Shown here: positions 18,230 through 27,546 of the stretch, one piece after another
Layout of the letters: every line of letters begins with the position of its first letter
How positions within the stretch are numbered: position 1 is the stretch's first letter
Source of the DNA: Sphingomonas phyllosphaerae
GTDB lineage: Bacteria > Pseudomonadota > Alphaproteobacteria > Sphingomonadales > Sphingomonadaceae
NCBI GenBank assembly: GCA_036946405.1
Contig: JAQIJC010000001.1
Coordinates: forward strand, 3,113,501-3,177,500
Length of the DNA stretch: 64,000 nt
Direction: 5' to 3'
Translations under genes and position numbers: made by a program
The notes under the pieces: model-generated
Told to the model about the DNA's origin: nothing
Database searches by the model: none
What the model saw: only the letters and a program-made list of their open reading frames with translations

Positions 18230-20023
18230 TCACTCCAGTTCGCGCAGGATCGGGTAACGCAGCGGATACGGGTGGCCCGGCCCCGCCTTCGCATAGAGCC
18301 AGCGCAGGCGGGCATCGGGATCGCCCACGAAGGCCGGGTCGCCGGCGAGCTTCGCCTCGAATGCGGCCTTCACCTCGGGCTCGGTGGCCAGGACATGCTC
18401 CCCCACCACCGCGAGGATGAAGGCATCGGTGTTCGGGGCCGGCGCCAGCATTTCGGGAAAGAAGCCCCATGCCAGAAACGAATCCTGGCTTTCCGGCTCC
18501 AGCAGCGACGCGGCGAGCAATCCGAGCGGCTGATCGGCGGGCACCCGGATGCTACCGGCGGGCAGTTCCCGTTCCGCCCGCTCGTGCGCGATTCCGGCGG
18601 CGATCGGATAGCGTCCGTCATGCGGTTGCAGCAGCTTCGGATCGATCAGCCGCATCTGGTCGAGGGTCAGCGTGCGAGGTGCTGCGATCGTTTCGAAAGT
18701 GATCCCGTGCAGGCGGAGGCGCTCGATCACCGCCGTCTGCGCAGGCGGCACCCACCATGCCTCGGGCAGCCGCACGCTTTCGATCGGGGTCTGTCCGATG
18801 ATCGGCATCCGGAAGGTGATCGGCTTGCCCAGCCAGCGTTGCTCCTCCCGTCCCGAGGCGGGCGAGACATAGCGATCGAATGCGACGCCCCGGAAGCGCT
18901 CGATCCAGCCGATCGGGGTCGGCGCCGGGGTCCAGCGGGTGAGCAACTCGGCGGGACGGCTTGCGCGATCCTGCGTCTTGGCCGCCGCGATGCGCGCGGC
19001 GTCGCGCGCCGCGATCCTCAACGCCGCCTCGAGCAGGACATAGGTGCCCAGCACGCGCTGCCGGTAGGGTTTGAGCATGTGGTTCTCGACCAGCACGGTC
19101 GGCATGCCGATGAAGTCGCCGTAGCCGGTGGAGTAACGCGGGCCCTCCGGGCTGTAGCGTATCCCCTTTTCGGGATGCCGGGTGTCGATCGGGCTGGGAT
19201 AGATGATCGGCATATGCCCGGCCCCGGTGAGCGCGGTCGAGACCGCGGGGCCGAAGCGATCCTGCAACCAGTCCGCGGTGGCACGATGGCGCGCATATCG
19301 GCCCCAGCCCGCATAGGTGAAGGTGATGTCATACTGCATGTCGAAGCCTTCGCTGACATGACAGTCGACATAGAGGATCGGATCCAGCGACCGGATCAGC
19401 CCGATCATCGCCCGCGACTCCGGCGCATCCAGTTTCGCATAGTCGCGGTTGAGGTCGATATTGCGCGCATTGACGCCGCGCCCCTTCTCGACGGGTCCGC
19501 GAAGGTGCGGGAAGTTATAGGGGCTCCGCGCCTCGTGCCCGTCGACATTGTAGATCGGGACGAACACCAGATCGACCTTGTCGAGCAGGCGCTCTTTCCC
19601 GCGCAGCGCGATATCGCGCAGCAGCATCAGTCCCGCGTCCTTGCCGTCGATCTCGCCGGCATGGATGCCGCCCTGTACGAGCACGACGGGCTTGCCGCTG
19701 CCTCCCTTGCTGGCGCGGACATAGATCATGTCGCGACCCTCGGCGGTGCGGCCGAAGGTGCTGATGGTGATGAGCGCCGATGCACGATCGAGCCGCTCCA
19801 GCCATGCGCGGACCTCGGCATAAGGTGGCGTCGTGCGGAAGCCCGACGCCTCCGCCGGCGTGATCCACGGATCGCCGGCGCTCGCGATCAGCGCCTCGCT
19901 CTTGCCGGACCAGGGCAATGTCGGCGGCAAGGGCGCCGGATCTTGCGCGCCAAGCGGACCGCCGGTGGCGATCAGGAGCAAACCGGCGAGACGAGTGACG
20001 TTGGGAAACAAGAAGAAATCCAC
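18230..20023 (-). CDS. M14-family zinc carboxypeptidase-like exported protein
   Basis: The zinc ligands HAGE (H121, E124) and DCH (H222) are those of M14 metallocarboxypeptidases. ARNIDLNRDYAK supplies the substrate-binding Asn-Arg, and TVLVENHMLKPY holds the likely catalytic Glu. GTG 20023 gives the N-terminus VDFFLFPNVTRLAGLLLIAT ending GGPLGAQ, a signal peptide, with AAGGATC upstream; a longer ATG start at 20134 puts Arg-rich sequence before it. Length is 597 residues, so about 200 residues beyond the catalytic domain form a C-terminal region of unknown role. It is divergent from the siderophore-type receptor at 20178 across 154 bases, which may share regulation. Substrate unknown. Confidence 0.85.
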   Translation of the reverse strand: MDFFLFPNVTRLAGLLLIATGGPLGAQDPAPLPPTLPWSGKSEALIASAGDPWITPAEASGFRTTPPYAEVRAWLERLDRASALITISTFGRTAEGRDMIYVRASKGGSGKPVVLVQGGIHAGEIDGKDAGLMLLRDIALRGKERLLDKVDLVFVPIYNVDGHEARSPYNFPHLRGPVEKGRGVNARNIDLNRDYAKLDAPESRAMIGLIRSLDPILYVDCHVSEGFDMQYDITFTYAGWGRYARHRATADWLQDRFGPAVSTALTGAGHMPIIYPSPIDTRHPEKGIRYSPEGPRYSTGYGDFIGMPTVLVENHMLKPYRQRVLGTYVLLEAALRIAARDAARIAAAKTQDRASRPAELLTRWTPAPTPIGWIERFRGVAFDRYVSPASGREEQRWLGKPITFRMPIIGQTPIESVRLPEAWWVPPAQTAVIERLRLHGITFETIAAPRTLTLDQMRLIDPKLLQPHDGRYPIAAGIAHERAERELPAGSIRVPADQPLGLLAASLLEPESQDSFLAWGFFPEMLAPAPNTDAFILAVVGEHVLATEPEVKAAFEAKLAGDPAFVGDPDARLRWLYAKAGPGHPYPLRYPILRELE

Positions 20024-20177
20024 TTCGATCCTTTGGCCGACATGGGGTGCCGACGACATGCCGCCGCGACCGAAGGCCACGCCGCCGGAGGCTGTTGCGC
20101 TGACGCGCCGACGCCTTATGAGACGTTGCATCATATCGCAACCTGCGGCGAGAATGCCGCCGCGTCCCGGAGCAGCA

Positions 20178-22253
20178 ATGTCCTTGATCTTCCTTCGAGC
20201 ACGACGCCGTGCGTCAACGGTGGCCTACACGCTCGCACTCGGGCTGACGCCCTTCGCCGCCGAGGCACAACAGCCGCCGGCGCAAGAGGATGACGACGAG
20301 ATCGTCGTGCTGGGCACCCGCGACACGGTGGATCGCGCCTTGTCGTCGGACCGGGTCACCGAGCGCATGTCGCAATCGAGCCGCTCGGTCGAACGCGATA
20401 TCCTCGACGCGGCCGGAACGTACCGGCTGAGCGACGCGCTCGAACTGGTCAGCGGCTTCAGCCAGCAGAACAACCGCGGCGGCGTCATCGACAATTTCGC
20501 GGTCCGTGGCTTCCTCGGCACGCCGGATGGCGGGGCGGAATATTATCTGAACGGCTTCCTCGCCAACCGCGGCATGGCGCCGCCGCGCGATCCCGCCACG
20601 ACCGAACGGATCGAGGTACTCAAAGGACCGGCGGGCGCATTGTTCGGGGACGTCGATCCGGGTGGCCGGGTCAACATCGTGACCAAGGTTCCGCGCTTCA
20701 CGCCGCAGGCGAATGCGCTGCTCAGCTACGGCTCGTTCGACACGCGCCGCGTCGAGCTGGATGCGACCGGGCCGTTGAGCGACACGCTGGCCGCGCGGAT
20801 CGTGGTCGCCGGTGAAGACAGCGACGGCTGGCGCGACACCGTCACCCTGCGGCGCCGCGTGGTCTCCCCATCGCTGACCTGGCAGCCGATCGAGACACTC
20901 CGCCTGACGTATACCGGCGAGTTCAGCCAGTTCGACACGCCGTTCGATCGTGGCATTCCCGCGATCGATGGCGACGCCAACGCGCTGCCACGCTCGAACT
21001 ATTATGGCGAGCCCGCGAACGGGATCACCCGGTCCCGCAACGACCAGCATCAGATCACCGGATCGGCCGCCGTGGGCGGAGGCTGGACGATCAATGGCGG
21101 TGCGGTGTGGCGGACCGGAACGCTGAAGGGGCTGTCCGCCGACCAGTCGCGGATCGTGGGAAGCGCGTTGTGGCGGCAGCGCCGGTCGCGCGACTTCAGT
21201 GTCGACGACCTCTCGGCGCGCCTGGAGCTGGCGGGCCGGATCGGACGGCACCGGATCAGCGCCGGCGTAAAGGGCTATCGCTTCCTTTACGGCGAACGAT
21301 GGATGCGCATCAATCCATCGGCCAGCGCACCCTATGCGATCGACCTCTTCGATCCGGTCTATGGAGCGGAGGCCGCCGCCTTGCGGCCGTTTACCAACAA
21401 CGACGAGAGCCGGTGGGCGGGCACCTTCTATGTGCAGGACATGTGGGACGTCACCGAGCGGCTGACGCTGGTCGGCGGCGCGCGGATCGATCCGTACCGA
21501 CAGAAGATCGTCAACAACAACACCGGCGCGGTCGGCCGCAACATCGACGAGCCCGTGACCTTTCGCGTCGGGGCGCGCTACCGCGTGACGGACGCGATCG
21601 CGGTGCACGCCAATTGGGGCGAGAACTTCGCGCTGAACACCGGCACCGATCGGACCGGGGCCGGCTTCGGTCCGGAAAAGGGACGCGGTTACGAGGTGGG
21701 CATCGCAGCCAAGCTGCCCGGCGTCGATCTTGCCGCGACATGGTTCGACATCCGCAAGCAGGACATCCTGACCACCGATCCGGTCGATGCGAACTTCCTC
21801 GCGCCCGTCGGGAGCATCGTCAGCCGCGGGATCGAGGTCGACGCGTCGGCCCGGCTCGGCAAGCGCTGGCAGATCGTCGCCAATTTCGCGTGGCTCGATG
21901 CCGAGGCGGATGACGCGACGTTCCCGACGTCCGCCGTGCTGAACGTGCCCGAACATTCGGGCACGCTGCTGGTGGTGCACCGGATCCCGACCGGCCGCGG
22001 CGACTGGCAGCTCAGCGGCGGTGCCGCCTATGTCGGCGATCGCGCAGGATCGCTGACGGCGACACCGATTGTGCTGCCGGCCTATGCGAAGCTGAAAGCC
22101 GCCATCGAAGCACCGCTCGTCGAGGGCGTACGCGTCCGTCTCGAAGCCGACAACCTGCTCGATCAACGATATGCCGCCAGTTCATACAGCGCGCTGTGGA
22201 TCTATCCCGGCGCGCCGCGGACGGTGCGCGCATCGCTGCGCCTGGAACTCTGA
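20178..22253 (+). CDS. TonB-dependent siderophore-type receptor
   Basis: ATG 20178, with GGAG five bases upstream, gives MSLIFLRARRRASTVAYTLA and a signal peptide ending FAAEAQ. The TonB-box-like region DDEIVVLGTRD follows. Plug motifs are YRLSDALELVSGFSQQN, NFAVRGFLGTPDGG, RIEVLKGPAGALFGDVDPGG and VNIVTKVP. These match ferric-siderophore receptors (FpvA/FhuA-like) rather than carbohydrate receptors. The barrel ends RASLRLEL; a terminal Leu instead of Phe is slightly unusual. Length 691 residues is typical. The substrate is most likely a ferric siderophore, but no biosynthesis or Fur box was recognised nearby. The M14 peptidase is divergently arranged. Confidence 0.9.
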   Translation: MSLIFLRARRRASTVAYTLALGLTPFAAEAQQPPAQEDDDEIVVLGTRDTVDRALSSDRVTERMSQSSRSVERDILDAAGTYRLSDALELVSGFSQQNNRGGVIDNFAVRGFLGTPDGGAEYYLNGFLANRGMAPPRDPATTERIEVLKGPAGALFGDVDPGGRVNIVTKVPRFTPQANALLSYGSFDTRRVELDATGPLSDTLAARIVVAGEDSDGWRDTVTLRRRVVSPSLTWQPIETLRLTYTGEFSQFDTPFDRGIPAIDGDANALPRSNYYGEPANGITRSRNDQHQITGSAAVGGGWTINGGAVWRTGTLKGLSADQSRIVGSALWRQRRSRDFSVDDLSARLELAGRIGRHRISAGVKGYRFLYGERWMRINPSASAPYAIDLFDPVYGAEAAALRPFTNNDESRWAGTFYVQDMWDVTERLTLVGGARIDPYRQKIVNNNTGAVGRNIDEPVTFRVGARYRVTDAIAVHANWGENFALNTGTDRTGAGFGPEKGRGYEVGIAAKLPGVDLAATWFDIRKQDILTTDPVDANFLAPVGSIVSRGIEVDASARLGKRWQIVANFAWLDAEADDATFPTSAVLNVPEHSGTLLVVHRIPTGRGDWQLSGGAAYVGDRAGSLTATPIVLPAYAKLKAAIEAPLVEGVRVRLEADNLLDQRYAASSYSALWIYPGAPRTVRASLRLEL

Positions 22254-22432
22254 GACGAGCGGGGAAAGATAAGACGCCCCGGCGGACCAACCGCATGACG
22301 GAAAACGAAGAATCCCGGTAAGGGACGTTAAGCATATCTGCTGCCGCAATGGCACGAGACAGCTGGGAAATTGCCAATTAACGGGTACTTAACCGGCTGA
22401 ACTCTTCCCGGGGTAGACAGGGAATCGATCAA

Positions 22433-23065
22433 ATGAAGATGATGAAAGTGCTCCTCGCGGCTTCTGCTTTGCTCGCTGTGTCGCCGGCCTCGGCCGCTCC
22501 GATCATCGGCTCGTTCAGCCTTGCGTCGTTTTCGGGCAGCTACACCGGCGGCACCGCGGCGAACGCGACCGGCCTCGACTTCGGCGACGCGTTCGGCGGC
22601 ACCGGCAACGGCTACGGCGTCAACGGCAGCGCGCTGATCGGCAACGCGAAGGGCAGCTTCGCCGGCCTGAACGGCATGATCGCCAGCATCGCCGATCTCG
22701 CCCTGATCGGCAATGTCGCCAATCCGTACACGCAGAACCCGTTCATCCAGTTCGGCACCGCCAGCAACATCATCTTCAGCTTCGACAATGCCTCGGTGAC
22801 GCGCTCGCCGCTGGGGACGAGCGTGACGATCACCGGCACGGGGCTGTTCACCAATGGGATCGCGGCGGACGCGACCGTCGGCACCTTCTCGCTGGCGACG
22901 TCGTCGCAGAACGGCATGTCGAGCGACGTCAACTTCACCTTCACCAGCAACGCGTCGGCCGGGGCGGTTCCCGAGCCGGGCACCTGGGCGATGATGCTCG
23001 CCGGCTTCGCCATGGTGGGCGCCGCCGTGCGCCGGCGTCGCAGCACGGCGACCGCCTTCGCCTGA
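22433..23065 (+). CDS. PEPxxWA-CTERM sorting domain protein
   Basis: A 210-residue exported protein. The N-terminal signal is MKMMKVLLAASALLAVSPASA. The body is Gly/Asn/Ser-rich (for example GDAFGGTGNGYGVNG), as in many surface proteins of this class. The C-terminus has VPEPGTWAMMLAGFAMVGAA followed by RRRR, the PEP motif, membrane helix and basic cluster recognised by exosortase-type systems. No exosortase gene is in the window, so the processing enzyme must lie elsewhere. The function of the body is unknown; an extracellular polysaccharide or surface role is the general expectation for the class. Confidence 0.88.
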   Translation: MKMMKVLLAASALLAVSPASAAPIIGSFSLASFSGSYTGGTAANATGLDFGDAFGGTGNGYGVNGSALIGNAKGSFAGLNGMIASIADLALIGNVANPYTQNPFIQFGTASNIIFSFDNASVTRSPLGTSVTITGTGLFTNGIAADATVGTFSLATSSQNGMSSDVNFTFTSNASAGAVPEPGTWAMMLAGFAMVGAAVRRRRSTATAFA

Positions 23066-23090
23066 TCGGCGCATCGCGCAGGATGAGGAA

Positions 23091-23120
23091 AGTGCCGTCG
23101 ATCGCAAGACCGGCGGCACT
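23091..23120 (+). terminator. Possible hairpin terminator after PEP-CTERM gene
   Basis: AGTGCCG (23091-23097) pairs with CGGCACT (23114-23120), 26 bases past the stop codon, and is followed by TTGCC. The stem is short and the T-run is only two bases, so termination is uncertain. Confidence 0.35.
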
Positions 23121-23478
23121 TTGCCGTTGCGCCAAAGAATCATTTATTCGCGGCGGCACGCGTGCCCGGGAAACGAGGTCACGCAAGCGGAAGGGATGAC
23201 CTTGACCATGAGATCAAGATGAAGATTAACCGTGTTTTCTTGATCGGTCGCCAATATGGAAACGCTTCATCTACCGAAAGTGTCACTCGTCTCGATTTGG
23301 TACTGACAGGCCGATAGACAAGTCGGGATGCTCCTGCATAATTGGCGGGCCTGTTCATCAGGTGCGGAATGAATGCGGCCCCCGGAACCGCTCATAGCGT
23401 GTCCCTTGCACGTTGGCCGAAATGCTTCACCCTGTTGCACTGGCCTCCGCCCGTTCTGCTGCCCGCCCCTATCCTCGA
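23121..23478. other. Intergenic, no gene seen
   Basis: A 358-base gap between convergent genes, somewhat AT-richer than its surroundings. The only structure noted is GATCAAGA (23212-23219) with its reverse complement TCTTGATC (23238-23245). No frame has a convincing start or motif. Confidence 0.4.
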
Positions 23479-24624
23479 TCAGCGCCGGGTGCGTAGCAGC
23501 CGTGATCCCAGCCAGCGCCGGACCGGCTGATCGTAGTAGATCAAGCTGAGCGTCGCGACGGTCAGCGCGGCGACCAGCACGCCCGCGGCGACGACCGCGC
23601 CGAGCGTCGCGCTCGGCTGGCGGTCGGTCACCCATGCCGTGTACAGATAGATGAACGGGAAATGCGTGATGTAGAGCGGGAAGGAGAGCGCGCCGAACAG
23701 CCGCGCGATCCGGATCGCACGACCGTCCGCCGCCTTCTCGCCCGCACCGATCGCGACGATCAACGGAAAGACGAGGATGACGCACGCGGCCTCGTAAACG
23801 CCGTTGAGCCATAGCCGCTCGGTGCCGCCGAACCGTGGCAGGCTGACCGCGATGACCAGCAACGCGCTGCTGACGAGGAAGGCGTGCCGGACCCGAAGCC
23901 GCGCGCCCAGCCGCATCATCAGCACGCCGGCGAAGAACGGGAACATGACCCGCGTCATGCCGATCCGGATACCATTGGCATCAAGCGCCCAGCCGCCGAT
24001 CAGATCGCCGCGCGGGCCGAACACCAGCAGGTGGACCAGCGCCAGCGCCGCCACCGCCACCAGCACCGCCATCGCGCGAGCGGAGAGCTTGCGCAGCCCG
24101 GCCGCGTACAGGAGGTTCGCGATATATTCGTAGAAGAGCGACCATTGCGGCCCGTTGAGCGGATAGATCTCGTCCCAACCGCGAACGTCGCCACTCTTGG
24201 GAAGCGGGATCATCGCGAAGCCGAGCAGCATGACGCCGATCACCTGCGCAACCGATGTCCCCGCGACCTTGGGGAAGGCCGGCGACGCCTGCATCGAAAA
24301 GAGCGCGGCCCCAAGCACGCTGCCCAGCACGACCATCGGTTGCAGACGCACAAGCCGCCGCAGGACGAACCCGCCGAAGCCCATGCGTCCCCAGCGGCCA
24401 TCATAAGCGTAAGCGATGACGAAGCCCGACAGCGTGAAGAAGAAGTCGACCGCCAGATAGCCGTGGTTGACGATCTGCCGCTGCGGATTGCCGCCGGAAA
24501 ATGGCTCGAAGAGATGGAACAGCACCACCATGATCGCCGCCACGCCACGTAGCCCGTCGAGCAGGACGAAATGCTCCTTCGGCGGGGTGGTCGTATCGGT
24601 CGAGGCAGCAGCGGTGGCGATCAT
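23479..24624 (-). CDS. Acyltransferase 3 family membrane protein (OafA-like)
   Basis: A 381-residue integral membrane acyltransferase that probably O-acetylates a cell-surface glycan. It has about ten hydrophobic segments. The N-terminal motif LLDGLRGVAAIMVVLFHLFEP carries the Arg and His typical of acyltransferase-3 proteins, followed by GYLAVDFFFTLSGFVIAYAY with the conserved FFxLSGF. The central PLNGPQWSLFYEYIANLLYA is also conserved. The protein ends YYDQPVRRWLGSRL, the family's closing motif. ATG 24624 is chosen because the preceding in-frame sequence is antisense to the neighbouring uvsE gene. It is divergent from uvsE with 159 bases between. Target glycan unknown. Confidence 0.9.
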   Translation of the reverse strand: MIATAAASTDTTTPPKEHFVLLDGLRGVAAIMVVLFHLFEPFSGGNPQRQIVNHGYLAVDFFFTLSGFVIAYAYDGRWGRMGFGGFVLRRLVRLQPMVVLGSVLGAALFSMQASPAFPKVAGTSVAQVIGVMLLGFAMIPLPKSGDVRGWDEIYPLNGPQWSLFYEYIANLLYAAGLRKLSARAMAVLVAVAALALVHLLVFGPRGDLIGGWALDANGIRIGMTRVMFPFFAGVLMMRLGARLRVRHAFLVSSALLVIAVSLPRFGGTERLWLNGVYEAACVILVFPLIVAIGAGEKAADGRAIRIARLFGALSFPLYITHFPFIYLYTAWVTDRQPSATLGAVVAAGVLVAALTVATLSLIYYDQPVRRWLGSRLLRTRR

Positions 24625-24783
24625 CCGACCGGCATGACGAAGCAGTGGCGTCGACGCAACGCCCGGGTGGTCGGAACGCGAATGTCGGGCGGAGCCGCAC
24701 GGTCGATGCTGCGTTGGCGTGCGAATGAAGAACAGGCTTTCGCAACAGGATGACGCAAGCGTGCGGCAGGCGGGGACAGGTAG

Positions 24784-25977
24784 ATGACCGATTCCGATCG
24801 TCCGCTTCGTCTCGGGTTTCCCGTCAAGGTGATGGGCCGCCCCGATCTCAAGAGCCAGGACACGCGGCGCTGGCAGAAGAACCCGCATCTGAAATGCTCG
24901 CTCGAACTGCTGGACGCGGTGCTCGATTATCTCAGGTCCGAGAAACTCGACATGTACCGGCTGTCGTCGGACATCGCGCCCTACGCCACGCATCCCGATA
25001 TGCCGCAATTCCACTCGATGGTGTCGGACAGCGATGCGGAGCTGCGCGCCTTCGGAGCGAAGGCCAGAGCGTACGATATCCGCCTGTCGTTCCATCCGTC
25101 GCAATATGTCCTGCTCAACTCGCCCGACGCCGCGCTGACGAAGAAGAGCATCTGGGACCTGTCGAGCCAGGCCGAGATGCTCGACCGCATGGAGCTGGAC
25201 GACGAAGCCGTGATGATCACGCATGTCGGCGGCGTGTACGACGACCATGAGGCGAGCCGCGCGCGCTGGATCGAGGGGTGGGAGCAATGCCCCGAGCACG
25301 TCCGGCGACGGCTGGTGCTCGAAAACGACGACATCCGCTTCTCGGCCGCCGACGTGTTGTGGATACACGAGCGCACCGGCGTGCGTCTGATCTTTGATTA
25401 CCAGCACATGTGGTGCCTCAACCCCGAACGGCTGGACATGCGCGAGACGCTGGAGCGCTTCCTCGCCACCTGGCCGAAGGGTGTGCGACCGAAGATCCAC
25501 TTTTCCTCACCGCGCACGGAACTGCGGGAGATCAAGCAGAAGATCACGCCGAAGGCGCGTGCGGCGGCGAAGGTGGGAACGGCCAAGGTGAGGAAGGGCG
25601 AAATGCTCAAGGCGCCGGTCAAGGCCGGCGCGCGCATCAAGACGGTGCTGCGGCCGCCGATCTGGACCGGACACGCCGACTTCACCAACCCCTTCGAATT
25701 CGCGACGTTCATGCGGATGGCGGAGGGGCTGGTGTTCGACGTGATGCTGGAGGGCAAGTCGAAGGATCTCAGCCTGCTGCGGCTGCGCCCGGACCTGTTG
25801 CGCTTCGCCCCCGATGTCGCGGCGCGCTTCGGGATCACCGATGAGGATGCCGCGACCCTAGCCGCCGACGAGGCACGGCTGGAGCGCGGCGTCGGGGCCG
25901 AGGCGACGCGCGACGTCGACGAGGGCGAACCGATCGGGGCGACGGAGATTGATGGCGATCAAGCAGAAAGGGCATGA
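24784..25977 (+). CDS. uvsE: UV DNA damage endonuclease UvsE (UVDE family)
   Basis: Nicks DNA 5' to UV photoproducts and other lesions, starting an alternative excision repair path. The TIM-barrel motifs are visible: YRLSSDIAPYATHP (residues 58-71), LSFHPSQYVLLNSP (H104), MITHVGGVYDD (H147), LVLENDD (E180), IFDYQHMW (D205, H208), KIHFSSPR (H239) and GHADF (H297), which provide the metal ligands. Between residues ~245 and ~293 there is a Lys/Arg-rich insertion relative to shorter family members, and the C-terminal ~60 residues are acidic. At 397 residues it is longer than the usual ~300. An AGG lies four bases ahead of the ATG. Confidence 0.9.
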   Translation: MTDSDRPLRLGFPVKVMGRPDLKSQDTRRWQKNPHLKCSLELLDAVLDYLRSEKLDMYRLSSDIAPYATHPDMPQFHSMVSDSDAELRAFGAKARAYDIRLSFHPSQYVLLNSPDAALTKKSIWDLSSQAEMLDRMELDDEAVMITHVGGVYDDHEASRARWIEGWEQCPEHVRRRLVLENDDIRFSAADVLWIHERTGVRLIFDYQHMWCLNPERLDMRETLERFLATWPKGVRPKIHFSSPRTELREIKQKITPKARAAAKVGTAKVRKGEMLKAPVKAGARIKTVLRPPIWTGHADFTNPFEFATFMRMAEGLVFDVMLEGKSKDLSLLRLRPDLLRFAPDVAARFGITDEDAATLAADEARLERGVGAEATRDVDEGEPIGATEIDGDQAERA

Positions 25978-26068
25978 ACAAAGGTTGATCCACGACCGTT
26001 TCGTTGGTGATCCGATATGGCGTGGCGGCTGTTCGTCGCGACAATGTCGACAAGCGAGGATGACGGGC

Positions 26069-26503
26069 ATGGCCGAGCTGACGCTGGACGAGCTGTCGAA
26101 GAAGATGGCCAAACTCGACTTCGCGATGTTGACGACGCATTCGGGCGACGGCGTGACGACCGCCCGCCCGATGAGCAACAACGGCGATGTCGATTACAGC
26201 GGCGACAGCTACTTCTTCTCCTACGGGCATTCACGCAAGGTCGCGGACATCCGCAGCAAGCCGCAGGTCTGCCTCAGCTATACGGGCGCGACGGGAATGC
26301 TCGGCGGACCGCCGCTGTTCGTCGCGGTCGAGGGCGCGGCCGAACTGATCGACGACAAGGCGCAGTTCGAGGCGCACTGGACCAAGGATCTCGACCGCTA
26401 TTTCCCCGAAGGCATCGACACGCCGGACGTGGTGATGATCAAGGTGCGCGCCGATCGCATCCGCTATTGGGACGGTGGCGACGAAGGTGAGCTGCGCGCT
26501 TGA
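26069..26503 (+). CDS. Pyridoxamine 5'-phosphate oxidase-fold (general stress protein-like) protein
   Basis: A 144-residue single-domain FMN-binding split-barrel protein. MAELTLDELSKKMAKLDFAMLTT opens the fold, and TARPMSNNGDVDYSGDSYFFSY plus ADIRSKPQVCLSYTG match the general-stress FMN-binding branch. DVVMIKVRADRIRYWDGG closes the domain. I choose ATG 26069 because GAGGA sits eight bases upstream; ATG 26060 in the same frame is an alternative that adds three residues. It overlaps the glycosyltransferase gene by 4 bases (TTGA), so it may be the first cistron of the biosynthetic-looking cluster, or only a passive neighbour. Flavin use and reaction are inferred from the fold. Confidence 0.85.
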   Translation: MAELTLDELSKKMAKLDFAMLTTHSGDGVTTARPMSNNGDVDYSGDSYFFSYGHSRKVADIRSKPQVCLSYTGATGMLGGPPLFVAVEGAAELIDDKAQFEAHWTKDLDRYFPEGIDTPDVVMIKVRADRIRYWDGGDEGELRA

Positions 26504-27546
26504 GCGACGCGACGGGACCGGGCGACGCTCCGCCCGCGATGGCGATCTGCGTTCCGGCCCGTAACGAGGCGGCGCGACTGCCGCGCCTGTTCGACGCGTT
26601 GGAGCGGCTCGCCGTCCCTGCCCGCACGACCGTGCACGTCTGCGTACTGCTCGATACGTGTACCGACGGCAGCGCCGCGGTAGCGAGCGCCTATGCCGGG
26701 CGCGCCCGCCATCAGGTGCATGTCGCCAGCGTCGAGGGGGCGGCCGCCAATGCCGGGATCGCGCGCCACGCCGCGATGACGCTCGGCATCGCAGCCTTGT
26801 CGGACGCCGATGATGTCCTGCTCAGCACCGATGCCGATAGCTGGCCCGCCACCGACTGGCTGCCCGCGACGCTCGCTGCCCTCGCTGCGGCCGATGTGGT
26901 TGCCGGTGACGTTCGCCGCCGCGCCGGTGTTCCCGATCGCGCGCAAGATCGCATCGAACAATATTACACACGCCTCCATGCGCTGCGCCGCCGGGTCGAC
27001 CCACTGACATGGGAGACGTGCGCGACGCATCATCACGCCAGCGGCGCCAATATGGCGATGCACGTGGCCACCTATAAGGCCGTGGGCGGGTTCGCTCCCG
27101 TGGCGAGCGGCGAGGATGCGCGGCTGCTCGACGATGCGTCACGCGCCGGCTTGCGGGTTCGCCGCGACGCGGCCAGCGTCGTGCACACATCGGCGCGGCG
27201 ACACGGCCGCGCCGTCGGCGGGCTGGCGACCGCGCTCCAGATGCTCGATCGCACGGGATGCGAGAGCGTGCGCGTCACCGATCCGGACGACCAACTCTGG
27301 CAATATCGCCACCATGCGCTCGCCCGGCGCGCGTTTGCGGCGTCCGAGCTGTCGTCGCTCGTCCCGGCGCTTCGCTTGAGTCTCGACCATCTGCGTGGGG
27401 TCGCGCGCGACTGCCCGAACGCGGAGGCGTTCGCGATGCGGGTGGTTCCCGAGGCGCCTGCGGGAATGCGGCAGGTGCCGCTCGCCGTTGCCGAGCACAC
27501 GCTCGCCGCGCTGATCGACGGTACGATGCCGGCGCAGGCAGCATGA
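26500..27546 (+). CDS. Family 2 glycosyltransferase
   Basis: A 348-residue GT-A fold enzyme that starts at TTG 26500, inside the preceding stop (TTGA). The N-terminal CVPARNEAARL (residues 17-27), the LLDTCTDGS donor loop and the metal-binding DAD at 111-113 in LLSTDADSW are standard GT2 features. GEDARLLDDASRAGLRV gives the later ED motif. There is no membrane segment, so it should be cytosolic. It is the first of four coupled genes (with acyl-CoA dehydrogenase-like, PIG-L and methyltransferase genes) that overlap by 4 bases each. Donor and acceptor sugars are unknown; the set suggests a small glycoconjugate. Confidence 0.88.
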   Translation: MSDATGPGDAPPAMAICVPARNEAARLPRLFDALERLAVPARTTVHVCVLLDTCTDGSAAVASAYAGRARHQVHVASVEGAAANAGIARHAAMTLGIAALSDADDVLLSTDADSWPATDWLPATLAALAAADVVAGDVRRRAGVPDRAQDRIEQYYTRLHALRRRVDPLTWETCATHHHASGANMAMHVATYKAVGGFAPVASGEDARLLDDASRAGLRVRRDAASVVHTSARRHGRAVGGLATALQMLDRTGCESVRVTDPDDQLWQYRHHALARRAFAASELSSLVPALRLSLDHLRGVARDCPNAEAFAMRVVPEAPAGMRQVPLAVAEHTLAALIDGTMPAQAA

